Source: PALSA-505 sp036496025 | Lineage (GTDB): Bacteria > Actinomycetota > Actinomycetes > Streptosporangiales > Streptosporangiaceae | Reading direction: 5' to 3' | Length of the DNA: 64,000 nt | NCBI GenBank assembly: GCA_036496025.1 | Contig: DASXLW010000045.1 | Span: 1-64,000, forward strand | Part shown: positions 43,419-51,655 of the stretch, piece after piece | How positions within the stretch are numbered: position 1 is the first letter of the stretch | Layout: every line of letters starts with the position of its first letter | Made by a program: the position numbers and the translations under genes | Notes under the pieces: model-generated | The model's database searches: none | Seen by the model: only the letters and a program-made list of their open reading frames with translations | What the model was told of the DNA's origin: nothing

Positions 43419-43581
43419 ACAACCGGTACGTATTCGTGGTTTCCTGTATCACGATGAGACGCGGCGCGGCATCCGGCCGCTGGAACAGCAGGTACTGCGG
43501 GCCATCGGTGTCGCCGACTTCCTGTCGCTGCGGACGGCGCAACCGCCGCCCGATGGCGGGACGGGGCCGCCGCCCGCCTGA
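43390..43581 (+). other. coding-like segment without a start codon (frameshifted tail or new gene)
   Basis: From about 43390 a second frame reads VVAVALSKQPVRIRGFLYHDE and on to LEQQVLRAIGVADFLSLRT, ending at TGA 43579-43581. Codon third positions are mostly G/C and the composition is protein-like. No ATG, GTG or TTG lies at its beginning. It overlaps the last codons of the TS-fold gene, whose in-frame end is Arg-rich and looks degenerate. Either a frameshift separates a real C-terminus from that gene, or a short gene uses an unusual start. I do not recognise the sequence. Confidence 0.35.
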
Positions 43582-43640
43582 CCGGGCCCAGCGGCGGGGG
43601 AACCGGTTGATACGTCTGTGATCACCCGACTTGGCCGCTC

Positions 43641-43670
43641 GTGAAAATCTTCACAAGAGGGCGGCTAGAC
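43641..43670 (+). promoter_or_regulatory. serA promoter with small inverted repeat
   Basis: TAGACT (43665-43670) fits the -10 form used across this window and would place the mRNA start near 43677, ahead of the GGAGAG ribosome site for GTG 43709. The perfect inverted repeat GTGAA / TTCAC with a 4-bp centre (43641-43654) lies at the -35 position and could be an operator. Confidence 0.4.
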
Positions 43671-43708
43671 TGATGAGCCCGCCACGCAACACTCTGGAGA
43701 GCAGCATC

Positions 43709-45295
43709 GTGCCCATCGTTCTGGTCGCCGAGGAACTGTCGCCCGCAGGAATTGCCCTGCTCGAGTCCGACTTCGAGGTCAGGTACGCCGACGGCGCGGA
43801 CCGCGCCCAGCTGCTGCCCGCCCTGGCCGACGCCTCGGCGGTGATCATCCGGAGCGCGACCAGGATCGACGCGGAGGCGCTCGCGCACGCGCCGAACCTC
43901 CAGGTGGTGGCGCGGGCCGGGGTCGGCCTGGACAACGTGGATGTGGACGCGGCCACCAAGGCCGGCGTGATGGTGGTCAACGCGCCCACCTCCAACATCG
44001 TGAGCGCGGCGGAGCAGGCGGTGGCGCTGCTGCTCGCCCTGGCCCGCAACCTGCCCCAGGCGGTCGCCTCGCTGCGCGGCGGCGAGTGGAAGCGCTCCCA
44101 GTTCACCGGGGTGGAACTCGAGGGCAAGGTAGCCGGCCTGCTGGGGCTCGGCCGGATCGGCGTGCTGGTCGCGCAGCGGCTGTCGGCGTTCGGCATGCGG
44201 ATCGTCGCCTACGACCCGTACGTTCCCACGGCCCGGGCCGCGCAGCTGGGCGTACACCTGCTCAGCCTGGAGGAAGTGCTCGCCGAGGCCGACTTCGTCA
44301 GCGTGCACCTGCCCAAGACGGCCGAGACCGCGGGCATCCTCGGGGACAAGGAGCTGCGCCTGGTCAAGCCCGGCGTGCGCATCGTGAACGCGGCCCGAGG
44401 CGGCATCGTGGACGAGCACGCGCTCGCGCTCGCGCTCAAGGACGGCCGGGTGGCCGGGGCCGCGCTGGACGTATACGCGACCGAGCCGTGCACCGACAGC
44501 CCGCTGTTCGGGTTCGACAACGTGGTCGCCACCCCGCACCTGGGCGCGAGCACGCACGAAGCGCAGGAGAAGGCGGGCACCCAGGTGGCGCGCTCGGTCA
44601 AGCTGGCGCTGGCGGGCGAGTTCGTGCCGGACGCGGTCAACGTGCAGGGCGGCCCGGTGGATGAGGACGTCAGGCCGGGGCTGCCGCTGGCCGAGAAGCT
44701 GGGCCGGATTTTCACCGCGCTGGCCTGCGGGGTGGCCGCCCGGCTGGACGTCGAGGTGCGGGGAGAGATCGCCGCCAGTGACGTGCGGGTGCTCCAGCTC
44801 GCCGCGCTCAAGGGCGTGTTCAGCGACGTGGTCGAGGACCCGGTCAGCTACGTGAACGCGCCGCTGCTCGCTGCCGACCGCGGCGTCGAGGTCGGGCTGG
44901 TCACGCACGAGGAGAGCCCGGACTGGCGGAACGCGGTGACGCTGCGCGGCACGCTGCCCGGCGGTCACGTGGTGTCGGTCTCCGGCACCCTGACCGGCAC
45001 CCGGCAGACCGAAAAGCTCGTCGAGCTCAACGGCTTCGAGATGGAAATCGCCCTGGCTCCGCACATGGTGTTCCTGACCTACACCGATCGGCCCGGCATC
45101 GTCGGCGTGGTCGGCGAGATACTCGGCGGCCACAGCATCAACATCGCGGGCATGCAGGTGTGCAGGAACGCGCGCGGCGGCCAGGCGCTCATCGTCCTCA
45201 CCGTCGACTCCGCGCTGCCGCCGGACCTGCTCGATGAGATCACGGCCGCCATCGGCGCCGTCTCCGGCCGGACCGCGGACCTGGACGAAGTCTGA
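43709..45295 (+). CDS. serA: D-3-phosphoglycerate dehydrogenase
   Basis: A 528-residue long-form SerA, the first step of serine synthesis from 3-phosphoglycerate. The NAD-binding GLGRIG loop, the catalytic Arg in NAARGGIVDE, the Glu downstream and His in TPHLGAST are present. An intervening ASB domain and a C-terminal ACT domain (MVFLTYTDRPGIVGVVGEIL) for serine feedback follow, as in M. tuberculosis SerA1. GTG 43709 begins the conserved PIVLVAEELSP and has GGAGAG upstream; an in-frame ATG at 43673 is the alternative. It completes the ilvBNC-serA neighbourhood. Confidence 0.95.
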   Translation: MPIVLVAEELSPAGIALLESDFEVRYADGADRAQLLPALADASAVIIRSATRIDAEALAHAPNLQVVARAGVGLDNVDVDAATKAGVMVVNAPTSNIVSAAEQAVALLLALARNLPQAVASLRGGEWKRSQFTGVELEGKVAGLLGLGRIGVLVAQRLSAFGMRIVAYDPYVPTARAAQLGVHLLSLEEVLAEADFVSVHLPKTAETAGILGDKELRLVKPGVRIVNAARGGIVDEHALALALKDGRVAGAALDVYATEPCTDSPLFGFDNVVATPHLGASTHEAQEKAGTQVARSVKLALAGEFVPDAVNVQGGPVDEDVRPGLPLAEKLGRIFTALACGVAARLDVEVRGEIAASDVRVLQLAALKGVFSDVVEDPVSYVNAPLLAADRGVEVGLVTHEESPDWRNAVTLRGTLPGGHVVSVSGTLTGTRQTEKLVELNGFEMEIALAPHMVFLTYTDRPGIVGVVGEILGGHSINIAGMQVCRNARGGQALIVLTVDSALPPDLLDEITAAIGAVSGRTADLDEV

Positions 45296-45312
45296 CCAGC
45301 CGGTTCATTAAC

Positions 45313-45346
45313 GCGAAGCGTTAGTAGCGTGATACCAACGCTTCGC
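45313..45346. terminator. hairpin after serA
   Basis: GCGAAGCGTT (45313-45322) and AACGCTTCGC (45337-45346) form a perfect 10-bp stem with a 14-nt loop, 18 bp after the serA stop. There is no T-run, as is usual for terminators in this genome. Confidence 0.55.
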
Positions 45347-45414
45347 CTTAACGGACGCAGCCCAGCGCCGTCTCATATGCCGAGACGGGCGACGGGCGGC
45401 TTAACAGCGAACCG

Positions 45415-45445
45415 AGGGCCCGGCGGGGTGATCCCGCCGGGCCCT
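45415..45445. terminator. bidirectional terminator hairpin serA / coiled-coil gene
   Basis: AGGGCCCGGCGGG (45415-45427) and CCCGCCGGGCCCT (45433-45445) form a perfect 13-bp GC stem with loop GTGAT. It lies between two convergent genes, so it can serve both. Confidence 0.7.
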
Positions 45446-45464
45446 GCGCGCGTACCGCTGTGGC

Positions 45465-46979
45465 CTACTCGGTCCACCAGTCTTCGTCGTTGGACTTGGT
45501 GGCCTTGCTGGTTACCGGCCGCCTGGACGCGGCCTGCTGAGTGCCGGGCTGCTGAGTGCCGGGCTGCTGAGCGCTCGCCTGCTGAGCGCTCGCCTGCTGA
45601 GCGCCGGCCTGCTGAGCGCCGGCCTGCTGGCGGGCGGTTGCCGGTGGCACCTGCCGCGGCCCGGCCGGACCCTGGCCCTCGGCACCGTTCCCCGGCCGCG
45701 GCGGAGCGGCGTGCCGGGGTTCCTCGGCCCGTTTCGGCAACTGGGCGGGAGCCTCCGCCTGTGCCGGTGCGAGGGCCGGGGCAGGCGCGGCCCCGATGCC
45801 CGGCTTGGCCGGGGCGGACTGCAGGGCCTCGTCCATGCCGGGCAGCTGCCCGCCGAGTAGCTGGCGGAGCTGGGTGAGGTGGCTGGCGATGCTGTCCTTC
45901 TGCCGGGTCAGCTCGTCGACCTGGCGCTGCGCGATCGCGCGGTGCCGTTCGGCCTCGGACCTGGTCTCGTTCAGTAGCTGGCTGGCCTGCGCCTTCGCCT
46001 GGGTCACGATCTGGTCGGCGTTCTTCTTGGCGTTGCCGACCAGGGTCTTCGCGTGCTGATCGGCCTCGCGCCGGGTCTGCTCGGCCTGCGCGCTGGCTTT
46101 GGACGCCCGCTGCTCGGCGGTCGAGGCGCGCTGCTCGGCCTCGGTCACCAGCTTCTGCGTAGCGGCCTGCGCCGCGGCGAGCCGCTCGGCCTGCTGGCGC
46201 TCGGCCTCCTCGCGCTTGGCCGCCAGGTGGATCTCGAATTCGGCCTCGGCCTGCGCCCGTTGAGCCTCGCTCTCCTCCAGGATCCGCTGAGCCTGGCTGC
46301 GCATCTCGTCGGCCTGGCGCTTGGAGGTGGTCAGGATCTCGTCGCGGTCCCGCTTGGCCGACGCCTTCAGCTGCGCCACCTCACGCTCGGTGGAGGTGCG
46401 CAGTTTGGAGATGTCGCGCTCGATCGCGGCCCGCTTCTCTGCGATCTCGTGATCGGCCGTCGCCCGGAGCTTGCTGACCTCGCGTTCGGTGGTCGAGGTC
46501 AGCTCCTCGGCCTCCCGCCGGGAGGCGGTGCGGATCGCCTCGGCCTCGCGCTCGGCCGTGGCCCGCTGGTCGTCGGTCTCCCGCTTGGCGGTGGCCCGCA
46601 GCTCGGTAGCCTCATTCTCGGCCGACGCGCGAACCTCGGCCGCGTCCACCTTGGCCGCGGCATGGAATTCGTTCGCGCTGGACCGTGCCTCCTGCACGAT
46701 CTCCGTGGACTGTTCCTCGGCCAGCCGCAGCAGCTGCTCGATCCGCGACCCCAGACCGGAGTAGGTCGGGCGTTCTTGCTCCTGAATCTGGCGGTGCGCG
46801 TCCGAGAGTTCCCGTTGCAGCGCCTGCGCCTGCTCACGGTGCTGGCGCACCTCGGCGTCGACCTGCTTCAGGTGCTCATCGACCTGATGCGGGTCGTATC
46901 CGCGCATCACCTTGGCGAACTCTCGCGGCGAGGACTCTTCGAAGAAGTTACTCAGCTGGGCATCAATATCGGACTGCAT
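45465..46979 (-). CDS. DivIVA-domain coiled-coil cytoskeletal protein (Scy/FilP-like)
   Basis: A 504-residue protein. A DivIVA-like head (PREFAKVMRGYDPHQVDEHLKQVDAEV, about 18-44) is followed by about 300 residues of near-continuous heptad coiled coil rich in Ala, Glu, Arg and Gln. A Pro/Ala/Gln-rich tail contains six QQxxx pentapeptides. In Streptomyces the polar-growth proteins Scy and FilP have this architecture and are next to the same epimerase gene. This one is intermediate in size (FilP about 310, Scy about 1300 residues). It probably helps organise tip growth or the polarisome. The name is inferred from architecture and position. Confidence 0.75.
   Translation of the reverse strand: MQSDIDAQLSNFFEESSPREFAKVMRGYDPHQVDEHLKQVDAEVRQHREQAQALQRELSDAHRQIQEQERPTYSGLGSRIEQLLRLAEEQSTEIVQEARSSANEFHAAAKVDAAEVRASAENEATELRATAKRETDDQRATAEREAEAIRTASRREAEELTSTTEREVSKLRATADHEIAEKRAAIERDISKLRTSTEREVAQLKASAKRDRDEILTTSKRQADEMRSQAQRILEESEAQRAQAEAEFEIHLAAKREEAERQQAERLAAAQAATQKLVTEAEQRASTAEQRASKASAQAEQTRREADQHAKTLVGNAKKNADQIVTQAKAQASQLLNETRSEAERHRAIAQRQVDELTRQKDSIASHLTQLRQLLGGQLPGMDEALQSAPAKPGIGAAPAPALAPAQAEAPAQLPKRAEEPRHAAPPRPGNGAEGQGPAGPRQVPPATARQQAGAQQAGAQQASAQQASAQQPGTQQPGTQQAASRRPVTSKATKSNDEDWWTE
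45536..45625. repeat. six 15-bp tandem repeats in three identical pairs
   Basis: On the plus strand the units are GCTGAGTGCCGGGCT twice, GCTGAGCGCTCGCCT twice and GCTGAGCGCCGGCCT twice. They encode QQAGA, QQASA and QQPGT, each twice, in the tail of the coiled-coil protein. Fifteen base pairs preserve frame, so length polymorphism is likely between strains. Confidence 0.9.
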
Positions 46980-47254
46980 GGGCGCCTGATCCTGGTAGAT
47001 GAGAGAGGGCTCACGATCGGTGAGCGAGTGGCTCGCTGATCCATCATCCCGGTCGTCGTGCAGCAGCGGAGGACCTGCACGCGCCCGGTACGGATCGGCA
47101 GCAGCTTCCCGCCCGGTCCACTGGAAGCGTACTCCGTCTGTCCCGGCTTGGCCGCGCCTTCAGGCACCCTCAAACCGAATATCCGGCCGTTCTGGCTGGG
47201 AGCGGGCGGCCCGGTCCTGGCCGTCGGCCAGTCATGCCGGCCGGCCAGAAATGA
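46980..47254 (-). promoter_or_regulatory. 275-bp gap between the epimerase and coiled-coil genes
   Basis: No convincing gene is seen on either strand. It should hold the promoter of the coiled-coil gene, which reads away on the minus strand; no clear TAnnnT hexamer was picked. A 6-bp stem, GCTCAC/GTGAGC, lies near 47010-47026. Confidence 0.3.
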
Positions 47255-47677
47255 TCACCGATCCGGGGCCTGGACCAGCTCGGTCAGCACGCCGCCCAGG
47301 CCCGAAGGATGCAGGAAGGCCACCGCGGCGCCCATGGAGCCGTGCCGCGGGCGCTCGTCGATCAGCCGGACGCCGGTGGCGCCGAGCTCGGCCAGGGCCG
47401 AGGCGAGATCTGCTACGCCGTATCCGATGTGGTGGATGCCCTCGCCGCGCCGGGCGATGAACCGGCCGACCGGGGTCTGCGGCGCCAGCGGCTCGAGCAG
47501 CTGGATGTACGACGAGCCGGCCGGGGCGTCGGCCACGTGCAGCATGGCCTCACGCACCCCCTGCGCCTCGTTGACCTCACGGCTCACCACCGTGAGGCCG
47601 AACGTGGCTTCGTAGAACGAGATCCGCTCGGTCAGGTCCCGGCAGGCGATCCCGACGTGATCGATGCGCGTGAGCAC
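47255..47677 (-). CDS. mce: methylmalonyl-CoA epimerase
   Basis: A 140-residue glyoxalase/VOC-fold protein with two beta-alpha-beta-beta-beta modules. DHVGIACRDL gives the first metal His. HHIGYGVADLASALAELGA gives the second, and the Glu ligand follows near the C-terminus (GVLTELVQ). It interconverts the R and S forms of methylmalonyl-CoA. GTG 47677 has GGAGGGAGG upstream. The thiolase and meaB genes are divergent from it. Position beside a Scy-like gene and a thiolase is conserved in Streptomyces. The methylmalonyl-CoA mutase it would serve is not in this window; the mutase here is the isobutyryl type. Confidence 0.88.
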   Translation of the reverse strand: MLTRIDHVGIACRDLTERISFYEATFGLTVVSREVNEAQGVREAMLHVADAPAGSSYIQLLEPLAPQTPVGRFIARRGEGIHHIGYGVADLASALAELGATGVRLIDERPRHGSMGAAVAFLHPSGLGGVLTELVQAPDR

Positions 47678-47786
47678 TGGGCGCCTCCCTCCATCGCGTG
47701 CCTGGTTGTCATCGTGGCCTAGGTATCGTGGCAGAAGTCCCCGCGCCGGCCGACGCGGGGCACGCCCGAGAGCGGAGGTCGCACGG

Positions 47787-48995
47787 ATGCGGGAAGCGGT
47801 CATCGTGGGAGGGGCCAGGACCGCCTTCGGGCGGCTGCTCGGCTCGCTCAGGGACTTCAGGGCCGTGCAGCTGGGCGGGTTCGCGATCAAGGCGGCGCTG
47901 GAGCGCTCGGGGGTAGCAGCCGACCAGGTCGACTACGTGATCATGGGCCAGGTGCTGCAGGCCGGGGCGGGCCAGATACCGTCCAGGCAGGCCGCCGTGG
48001 CGGCCGGCATCCCGATGAGCGTCCCGTCGATCACGATCAACAAGGTGTGCCTGTCCGGTCTGGACGCGATTGCGCTGGCCGCTCAGCTGATCAGGGCGGG
48101 CGAGTTCGACATCGTGGTGGCCGGGGGCATGGAATCGATGACCGGTGCCCCGCATCTGCTGCCCGGCGCGCGGACCGGCTTTAAGTACGGCTCGGCCGAG
48201 CTGCTGGACGCGATGGCCTACGACGGCCTGACCGACGCCTTCGACCACCTGTCGATGGGGGAGTCCACGCAGCGGCATGCCTCGCGGCTCGGTATCAGCC
48301 GCCAGGAGCAGGACGAGTTCTCCGCCCGGTCGCACCAGCGGGCGGCCGAGGCCATCAAGAACGGGCTGCTCGACGACGAGATCGTGGCCGTCCAGATCCC
48401 GCAGCGCCGCGGGGATCCGCTGGTCTTCGAGGCGGACGAGGGCGTCCGTCCCGATACGTCGGCCGAGGTGCTGAGCAAGCTCCCGGCGGCGTTCGGCGCG
48501 GAGGGCACGATCACCGCCGGCTCGTCCTCGCAGATCTCCGACGGGGCCTGTGCCGTCGTGGTGATGTCGGCCGAGGCCGTAGCCGCGCGCGGCGCAACCG
48601 TCCTGGCGGAGATCGGGGCGCACGGCAACGTAGCCGGCCCGGACAACTCGCTGCTCTCGCAGCCGTCCGGGGCCATCAGGCAGGCGCTGGGCAAGGCCGG
48701 AGTGGCCGTGGAGGGCCTGGACCTCATCGAGATCAACGAGGCGTTCGCGGCGGTCGCGATCCAGTCGATGCGGGATCTGGGCATCGGCCCCGAGAAGGTC
48801 AACGTGAACGGCGGGGCCATTGCCCTCGGCCATCCGATCGGCGCGTCCGGGGCCCGGCTCGCGCTGCACCTCGCCTGCGAGCTGCGCAGGCGAGGCGGGG
48901 GCCTGGGCGCGGCCGCGCTGTGTGGCGGCGGCGGCCAGGGTGACGCGCTGCTGCTGAGAGTGCCCGCGCCGGGTGCTCCCGCCAGCGGTGGCTGA
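47787..48995 (+). CDS. acetyl-CoA C-acetyltransferase (thiolase)
   Basis: A 402-residue type II thiolase that condenses or cleaves acetoacetyl-CoA. The nucleophile Cys88 (NKVCLSGLDAI), the NEAFAAV loop, GHPIGASGARLALHL and the second catalytic Cys in CGGGGQGDA are conserved. ATG 47787 follows GCGGAGG. The meaB frame begins inside its last codons, so the two are co-translated. It fits beta-oxidation or polyhydroxybutyrate-type metabolism and supplies acyl-CoA units for the nearby mutase pathway. Confidence 0.92.
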   Translation: MREAVIVGGARTAFGRLLGSLRDFRAVQLGGFAIKAALERSGVAADQVDYVIMGQVLQAGAGQIPSRQAAVAAGIPMSVPSITINKVCLSGLDAIALAAQLIRAGEFDIVVAGGMESMTGAPHLLPGARTGFKYGSAELLDAMAYDGLTDAFDHLSMGESTQRHASRLGISRQEQDEFSARSHQRAAEAIKNGLLDDEIVAVQIPQRRGDPLVFEADEGVRPDTSAEVLSKLPAAFGAEGTITAGSSSQISDGACAVVVMSAEAVAARGATVLAEIGAHGNVAGPDNSLLSQPSGAIRQALGKAGVAVEGLDLIEINEAFAAVAIQSMRDLGIGPEKVNVNGGAIALGHPIGASGARLALHLACELRRRGGGLGAAALCGGGGQGDALLLRVPAPGAPASGG

Positions 48996-50052
48996 CGACG
49001 CCGGGTCGTCTGGCCGGGGCCCGGGCTCGGCAGTGCTCGCGCCAGACACCGACCGGCTGGTTGACCGGGCATCCGGCGGCGACCTGCGCGCGCTCGCCCG
49101 GCTGGTCTCGCTGATCGAGAACGGCTCGCCGCAACTGCGCCAGATCATGCGGGCGCTCGCGCCGCGGACCGGCGGCGCGAGGGTGATCGGGCTCACCGGC
49201 GCCCCCGGGGTGGGGAAGTCGACCCTCACCGGCGCCCTGGTGAAGGCGTACCGGGGGCGCGATCAGCGGGTCGGGGTGATCGCGGTCGACCCGAGCTCGC
49301 CGTTCACCGGAGGGGCGCTGCTCGGCGACCGGATCAGGATGCAGGACCACGCAACCGACGACGGCGTGTTCATCAGGTCCATGGCCAGCCGCGGTCACCT
49401 GGGCGGGCTGGCCGCGGCCACGCCGCAGGCGCTGCGCGTGCTGGACGCGGCCGGCTTCGACCTGGTCCTGATCGAGACGGTCGGGGTCGGCCAGGCGGAA
49501 CTGGAGATCGCGTCGCTGGCGGACACCACGATCGTGCTCGTAGCGCCGGGCATGGGCGACGCGGTCCAGGCGGCCAAGGCCGGCATCCTGGAGGTGGCCG
49601 ACGTCTTCGCGGTGAACAAGGCGGACCGGCCGCAGGCCCAGCAGACGGTCAGGGACCTGCGTAACATGATCGCGCTCGGGCACCAGGGCACCCAGCAGGA
49701 CGGGGAGCCCGGACACCCGGACCAGCCCGGCTGGAAGACCCCGATCGTCAGCACCGTCGCCACGACCGGGGAGGGCATCGGCGAGCTGGCCGACAAGATC
49801 GACGCGCACTGGTCCTGGCTGTCGTCCTCCGGGGGGCGCGAGCGCAGGCGGCTGGCGCGGGCCCGCGAAGAGGTGGCCGCGATCGCCGTCGGCACCCTGC
49901 GCCGGCAGATGTGGCAGCTGCCGGAGGGCAACGGGCTGGACGAGCTCGCGCGCCGGGTCGCCCGCGGCGAGATGGACCCCTACACCGCTGCTGACCAGCT
50001 GGTCGGGGGTCTGGTCACGCAGGAGGACCCGGGCCGCCGCGATCGGCCCTGA
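48988..50052 (+). CDS. meaB: MeaB/ArgK-type GTPase, B12-mutase chaperone
   Basis: A 354-residue SIMIBI-class G protein that gates adenosylcobalamin loading and protects acyl-CoA mutases. Walker A GAPGVGKS (71-78), the DPSSPFTGGALLGDRIRM switch, ETVGVGQAELEIASLADTT and the guanine motif NKAD are present. The C-terminal extension is helical. The start is uncertain: GTG 48988 (used), 48973 and 49033 are in frame, and the gene overlaps the thiolase end. It is probably the partner of IcmA/IcmB. The 3' end overlaps the opposite-strand gene by 38 bp. Confidence 0.9.
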   Translation: MADDAGSSGRGPGSAVLAPDTDRLVDRASGGDLRALARLVSLIENGSPQLRQIMRALAPRTGGARVIGLTGAPGVGKSTLTGALVKAYRGRDQRVGVIAVDPSSPFTGGALLGDRIRMQDHATDDGVFIRSMASRGHLGGLAAATPQALRVLDAAGFDLVLIETVGVGQAELEIASLADTTIVLVAPGMGDAVQAAKAGILEVADVFAVNKADRPQAQQTVRDLRNMIALGHQGTQQDGEPGHPDQPGWKTPIVSTVATTGEGIGELADKIDAHWSWLSSSGGRERRRLARAREEVAAIAVGTLRRQMWQLPEGNGLDELARRVARGEMDPYTAADQLVGGLVTQEDPGRRDRP

Positions 50053-50908
50053 CCGACTCTTCCGCCCCCGCGGCCGCGCTGTCCGCCGGCCCGGCCGGGG
50101 GAGGCCGGCCTGGTGCCCGCTGGGGCAGATCCGGTTTCCCGGCCGGGGGGTGCTCCGCCGCCGCCTCGACCTCGGCGGCGTCCAGGATGGAGTCCTCCCG
50201 CAGCCGGGCCTCGTAGGCCTTCCTGCCGCCGCGCACGCCGAACAGCCGCTTGGTCACCACCAGGTAGACGACCAGGGCCAGGTTGATCAGGAAGGTCAGC
50301 AGCCGCAGCACGGTGAACTTCACGCTCAGGTCGTAGATCTCATAGGGCAGGAAGATCGAGGTCGCCACCATGGCGAAGTACTCGCCCCAGCGCTTCAGCA
50401 GCCAGAGCCCGACGCCCTCGACGACCTCGATGAGCGCGTACGCGGCCAGCCCGATGGCCAGGTAGCCGAGCGTGCGCGAATTAAGCCGCAGCGCATGATG
50501 GGCCAGGCCGATCAGCGTGGAGTGCTGGAAGTTGAAGCCCAGGTCCATGTAGAGCCTGCGAACGTCCGGCAGAGCCCGGTTGAACTCCTGCTCCAGGGTG
50601 AGGCGCGAGTACGAGAACCTCCACACTCCGAACGCGGCCGCGCCGATCACCACGGCCCGGACGAACCGCTCGATGGCGAAGACCCTGAGGATGAAGGCGC
50701 TGCGCACTTCCCTGCCCCTGCGCACCCGCGGCGCCGCCGCGGCCGGGCCGCTGCGCCCCGGGGGCCCGATGACGAACGTCCCGCAGCGCAGGCAGCGCCA
50801 GGCCTCGCCGGCGGGAGTCTGCGCGGTCAGCCGGCCGCGCAGGGCAGGCTCGTCGGGGGCGTAGGTGACGTGACCACCGCGGCCGCACGACAGCATGCTC
50901 CAGTCCAC
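50015..50908 (-). CDS. DUF2127-family membrane protein
   Basis: A 297-residue protein. A short N-terminal region (MLSCGRGGHVTYAPDE ... WRCLRCG) with paired Cys may bind metal. Four hydrophobic helices follow (FILRVFAIERFVRAVVIGAAAF, LGYLAIGLAAYALIEVVEGVGLWLL, YFAMVATSIFLPYEIYDL, LLTFLINLALVVYLVV), with a Pro/Ala-rich tail. This is the DUF2127 pattern, function unknown. GTG 50908 is preceded by TAGGCT with a 7-nt gap, so a leaderless start is likely. A far longer open frame continues upstream but lies antisense to the MarR gene. It is convergent with meaB. Confidence 0.75.
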   Translation of the reverse strand: MDWSMLSCGRGGHVTYAPDEPALRGRLTAQTPAGEAWRCLRCGTFVIGPPGRSGPAAAAPRVRRGREVRSAFILRVFAIERFVRAVVIGAAAFGVWRFSYSRLTLEQEFNRALPDVRRLYMDLGFNFQHSTLIGLAHHALRLNSRTLGYLAIGLAAYALIEVVEGVGLWLLKRWGEYFAMVATSIFLPYEIYDLSVKFTVLRLLTFLINLALVVYLVVTKRLFGVRGGRKAYEARLREDSILDAAEVEAAAEHPPAGKPDLPQRAPGRPPPAGPADSAAAGAEESVRADRGGPGPPA

Positions 50909-51052
50909 GGTTCGCAGCCTACGGCAGCGATAGCGCCTGCGATCACGACCTGCGCCGCGATCCCCGCACTGCGGCGCGGCAGGCCAGCCCCCCAGCAGGC
51001 CAGCCGGGCAGGCCAGCCCGTGACGGCGCCCGCGCGCGCTACCGTGTCGGGT

Positions 51053-51655
51053 GTGGCGAAGCCGCTCGAGCTGCCCTTCGATCCCATCGCCCGGGCCGCG
51101 GACATCTGGCAGCGACGGTTCGGGCCGTCGACGGCCATGGCTGCCGTCACGTCGATCATGCGGGTGCAGCAGATCCTCCTCGGCGAGCTCGACCGCATCC
51201 TGCGGCCGCATGGGCTCACCTTCGCCCGGTACGAGGCGCTGGTGCTGCTGACCTTCAGCCGACAGGGCGCGCTGCCGCTGCGGGTGATCGGCGAGCGGCT
51301 GATGGTGCACCCGACGAGTGTCACGAACACCATCGGCCGGCTGGAGAAGCAGGGCATGGTGGTCCGCAGGCCTAACCCGCGCGACGGCCGGGGCACTCTG
51401 GCCGAGATAACCGCCGGCGGCCGGGGCGTGGTCGAGCGCGCCACCCGGGATCTGATGGCGGCCGAGTTCGGCCTGGGCCGGTATGACGGGGACCAGCTGA
51501 AAGAGATGTTCGACCTGCTCCGCGATCTCCGGCTGGCCGCGGGCGACTTCAGCGACGGCGAGCCAGCCGCCGCCGCGGGCGAGCCGGCCGACGCCGGCGG
51601 CGGGCCCGCTTCCGCCCGGCACGGCGATGCGCCGGCCGCGGTCAGCCGTCCTTGA
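51053..51655 (+). CDS. MarR-family transcriptional regulator
   Basis: A 200-residue winged-helix regulator. LTFARYEALVLLTFSRQGALPLRVIGERLMVHPTSVTNTIGRLEKQGMVVRRPNPRDGRGTLAEIT forms the DNA-binding core with the Asp-Gly-Arg wing. The C-terminal 35 residues are Ala/Gly-rich and possibly disordered. TACCGT (51040-51045) lies 7 nt before GTG 51053. It is divergent from the DUF2127 gene across 144 bp. A MarR gene at this relative position, in the region of icmA, also occurs in Streptomyces. It could control icmA or the DUF2127 gene. Confidence 0.88.
   Translation: MAKPLELPFDPIARAADIWQRRFGPSTAMAAVTSIMRVQQILLGELDRILRPHGLTFARYEALVLLTFSRQGALPLRVIGERLMVHPTSVTNTIGRLEKQGMVVRRPNPRDGRGTLAEITAGGRGVVERATRDLMAAEFGLGRYDGDQLKEMFDLLRDLRLAAGDFSDGEPAAAAGEPADAGGGPASARHGDAPAAVSRP

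Noticed and set aside
45536..45625. Possible CRISPR or recombination site
   Set aside because: Contiguous 15-bp coding repeats with no spacers.
50909..51622. Upstream extension of the DUF2127 gene to over 500 codons
   Set aside because: The extra part is antisense to the MarR gene and low complexity; the GTG at 50908 has a leaderless promoter and family homology begins there.
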